Assembly (NCBI GenBank): GCA_016801885.1
Contig: CM028889.1
Coordinates: forward strand, 27,658,001 to 27,722,000
Direction of reading: 5' to 3'
Length of the DNA: 64,000 nt
DNA from: Toxotes chatareus
Lineage: Eukaryota > Chordata > Actinopteri > Toxotidae
Made by a program: the position numbers and the translations under genes. Of this stretch, positions 62,201-64,000 are shown piece by piece (positions within the stretch are counted from its first letter, which is position 1; each line of letters begins with the position of its first letter). Under the pieces are notes generated by a model. The model had not been told where the DNA came from. It searched no databases and saw nothing but the letters and a program-made list of their open reading frames with translations.

Positions 62201-63400
62201 CAGCAAAACCACAGTGTCACTGGAAACTTCTGATGAGACAGTTCTGCCACTGACTGTGGGACTGAAGAGACTAACATCTGCTCAGTGGCTTGTAGCGCTG
62301 CATGTTTTGGCCTCTGTGCACACTTTTTCACATTTGCAAATGGCACACTTTAACTTCAGTCAGTTTAACACGACCACGAAACCTCCAGCCACCGTCACAG
62401 CCCACGTTCCTCTCCAGGCTTCCAGTCAGTCCTGCATCCTGACCCAGTTTTTCTTCCCCGTCTGCTGATAGCCTCTACCTGATAGCCCCCACAGAGAGGT
62501 CGTCCTGATGTCCTGGGCTGCACACTGACATCTCTGCAGCAGATCAGCCTCTCTGCGTACTCTGCCTGTTAATTACAAGTGCTACTATTGTCGGTGTGTC
62601 AGTGGTCGGGGGGAACGCCTCTATTCACGGGGCTATTTTTAGCTGTGAAGCTAAAGTACTGTACAGCTCTAGCAATGGGCCTGAATAGCCCTGAGTCATG
62701 CATCCATTGTCTCGTGACCCTCTGTGTAGAAGGCTTTGTCCCTCCCCTTTCTACACAAGCATCAATAAGTTCTGGTTTTCTCCTTTTGCAGCCTGAAATG
62801 GGTCTCCAACGTGGATTTTTCTCTCCTTGCCTTTCTGCTGTTTTTAATCCACTCAGCAGTAAATGCAGCTGTGATTGCGTCGATGCAGGAGGCTGTGAAT
62901 GAGCGGTCACGATAAGCCTTCCCACTGAGTTTCAGCTACAATGGGAACTCTCCTCCCCTCAGTGTAACTAGATCCTCAACATGTGCAAAAGGTCAGATTT
63001 TACTCGAGTTCCCATGAAGGAGTAAAGCTGATTTCAAGGAATCTCAGATTTGGCCCAGGACAGGTAATTACTTTAATTTAGAAATAATGTTTTTGACTCA
63101 AGCAAAAAAGGTGGTAATCACTTTAACAGACCACCCAAAAAAAACAAAAATACAATCTTGTGGTTGGTCCAAGTTGTAGAAAATGTTGAGAAACTTTTAA
63201 GTGAAGACTTCAGCCAGCTCAGTGACATGCCAGGCTAATACCCAAACCCTGTGGGACGACATGTTGCTTCGTAGGAGTTGTCTGTGGGCATGATAGGGAC
63301 GCACTGTTCCTCAGGACACTGTGACTTCACACAAGCCTGCTAAACCTGTCGTACCAGGAAATCATTAAGGCAAAAGCAGCCGGAGAACTGTTGGTTGTTT
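59244..63400 (+). other. gng12 3' UTR and intergenic region
   Basis: Mostly T/A-rich with short open frames that I cannot support. AATAAA at 59831-59836 is a candidate gng12 polyadenylation signal, but GNG12 3' UTRs can be long, so the transcript may extend further. No RNA gene was recognised. Confidence 0.5.
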
Positions 63401-63401
63401 G

Positions 63402-64000
63402 TTTATTTCATTCAACAAATTCAATGAACTATGCACAATAAATATAATTCATTAAATTAATAACACGTAAAAACATCAGTTAGTGGACAAGTCCAAACAT
63501 TGCATTGCCCTTTAGATAATAATAAACCGTGGAAACTTTCCCTTTTGAGTTACCAAAGTGACAAGTCTTAAATAATATTAAATAAATGTGCTGTTAGAGA
63601 AATCCTTGGATTTTGGTCAAATTTTCATGAGGAACTCTTCAAGCTGAGAGCTCTGACCGGTCCACTCCAGCGTGGTCCACTTCCTGCAGTCCTGTCTGCT
63701 GAGGCTCTGTCTGCTCTTCCCCAGTCCTGCGCTTGTTCTCACCACCATGTGTGTTTGTCCACTCACATGATTTAGTTTCCTGTAAAGGCTTCTATCTCAG
63801 TAGAAAAAGGAGCAGTCATACGTTAGAAATCCTGGAACCAAGACTGCTGAGTCACTCTTCCTTGGCCCATGAGTTCACCCTGACCTGGTAAATTGGTTGG
63901 AACGCTTCTCTTCCTTGTGTTCTTTTTTTTCTGGCCCTCCCTTCTCTGTTTGGGCCGCTTCCCAAAGGAGACAGACATGAACACAGGCCTTGTGAAGTTA
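63402..64000 (-). other. Probable 3' end of a minus-strand gene (unidentified)
   Basis: Minus strand: AATAAA at 63407-63402, preceded by AT-rich sequence with three ATTTA motifs (63587-63569), including an overlapping ATTTATTTA, typical of unstable mRNAs. Further upstream a possible terminal exon runs from acceptor TTTACAG (63783-63780) through an open frame 63779-63617 ending DCRKWTTLEWTGQSSQLEEF..., stop TGA at 63619-63617. I do not recognise this peptide, and it may be chance within a 3' UTR. In human, GADD45A lies beyond GNG12 in the matching orientation, so a gadd45a 3' UTR is one possibility. Confidence 0.3.

Noticed and set aside
1..64000. Prokaryotic-style systems (operons, CRISPR arrays, phage or toxin modules)
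   Set aside because: Spliced vertebrate genes throughout; no regular spaced repeats and no bacterial gene signatures.

Overview
This is ordinary nuclear DNA from a ray-finned (teleost) fish, probably a percomorph. Genes are split into many short exons with GT-AG introns. The proteins read through those exons match vertebrate families end to end, and the repeats between them (AATTC-rich ATAGCGCC repeat, short inverted-repeat elements, CA/GT microsatellites) are of teleost type. No bacterial, viral, plasmid or CRISPR features are seen, and I found no convincing undescribed system.

Layout on the + strand unless stated: (1) the last three coding exons of rpl5 (344-1815); (2) dipk1a (FAM69A) on the minus strand, tail to tail with rpl5 (2252-8459, all five coding exons); (3) an isolated pair of coiled-coil exons resembling part of CCDC18 (about 15205-15688); (4) a complete scinderin/gelsolin-like gene with a TATA promoter (21548-28163, 16 coding exons, 723 aa); (5) a retinol dehydrogenase 8-type SDR gene (29284-31940, 6 exons, 317 aa); (6) dr1/NC2-beta (33348-34428, 3 exons, 177 aa); (7) wls/Wntless or a close paralogue (35726-39067, 12 exons, 535 aa); (8) gng12 (coding 58932-59243, 72 aa), with a likely untranslated first exon near 40.9 kb and an 18 kb first intron; (9) at the right edge, a probable 3' end of a minus-strand gene with AU-rich elements.

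The rpl5-dipk1a-(ccdc18)-dr1 block corresponds to human 1p22 and the wls-gng12 block to human 1p31. In this fish the two blocks are fused at dr1-wls, with two genes of eye-linked families (scinderin-like, RDH8-like) inserted before dr1. The genes do not form one pathway: they serve the ribosome (rpl5), secretory-pathway kinase biology (dipk1a), actin severing (scinderin-like), retinoid reduction (rdh8), transcription repression (dr1), Wnt secretion (wls) and G-protein signalling (gng12).

The non-genic parts (3.8-8.4, 8.8-15.2, 15.7-21.5 and 41-58.9 kb) hold no supportable coding exons; open frames there are short and unconserved in appearance. They do hold identifiable teleost repeats, an interstitial telomere-like tract at 50.65 kb, and a hAT-type miniature element with an 8-bp target duplication at 48.8 kb.
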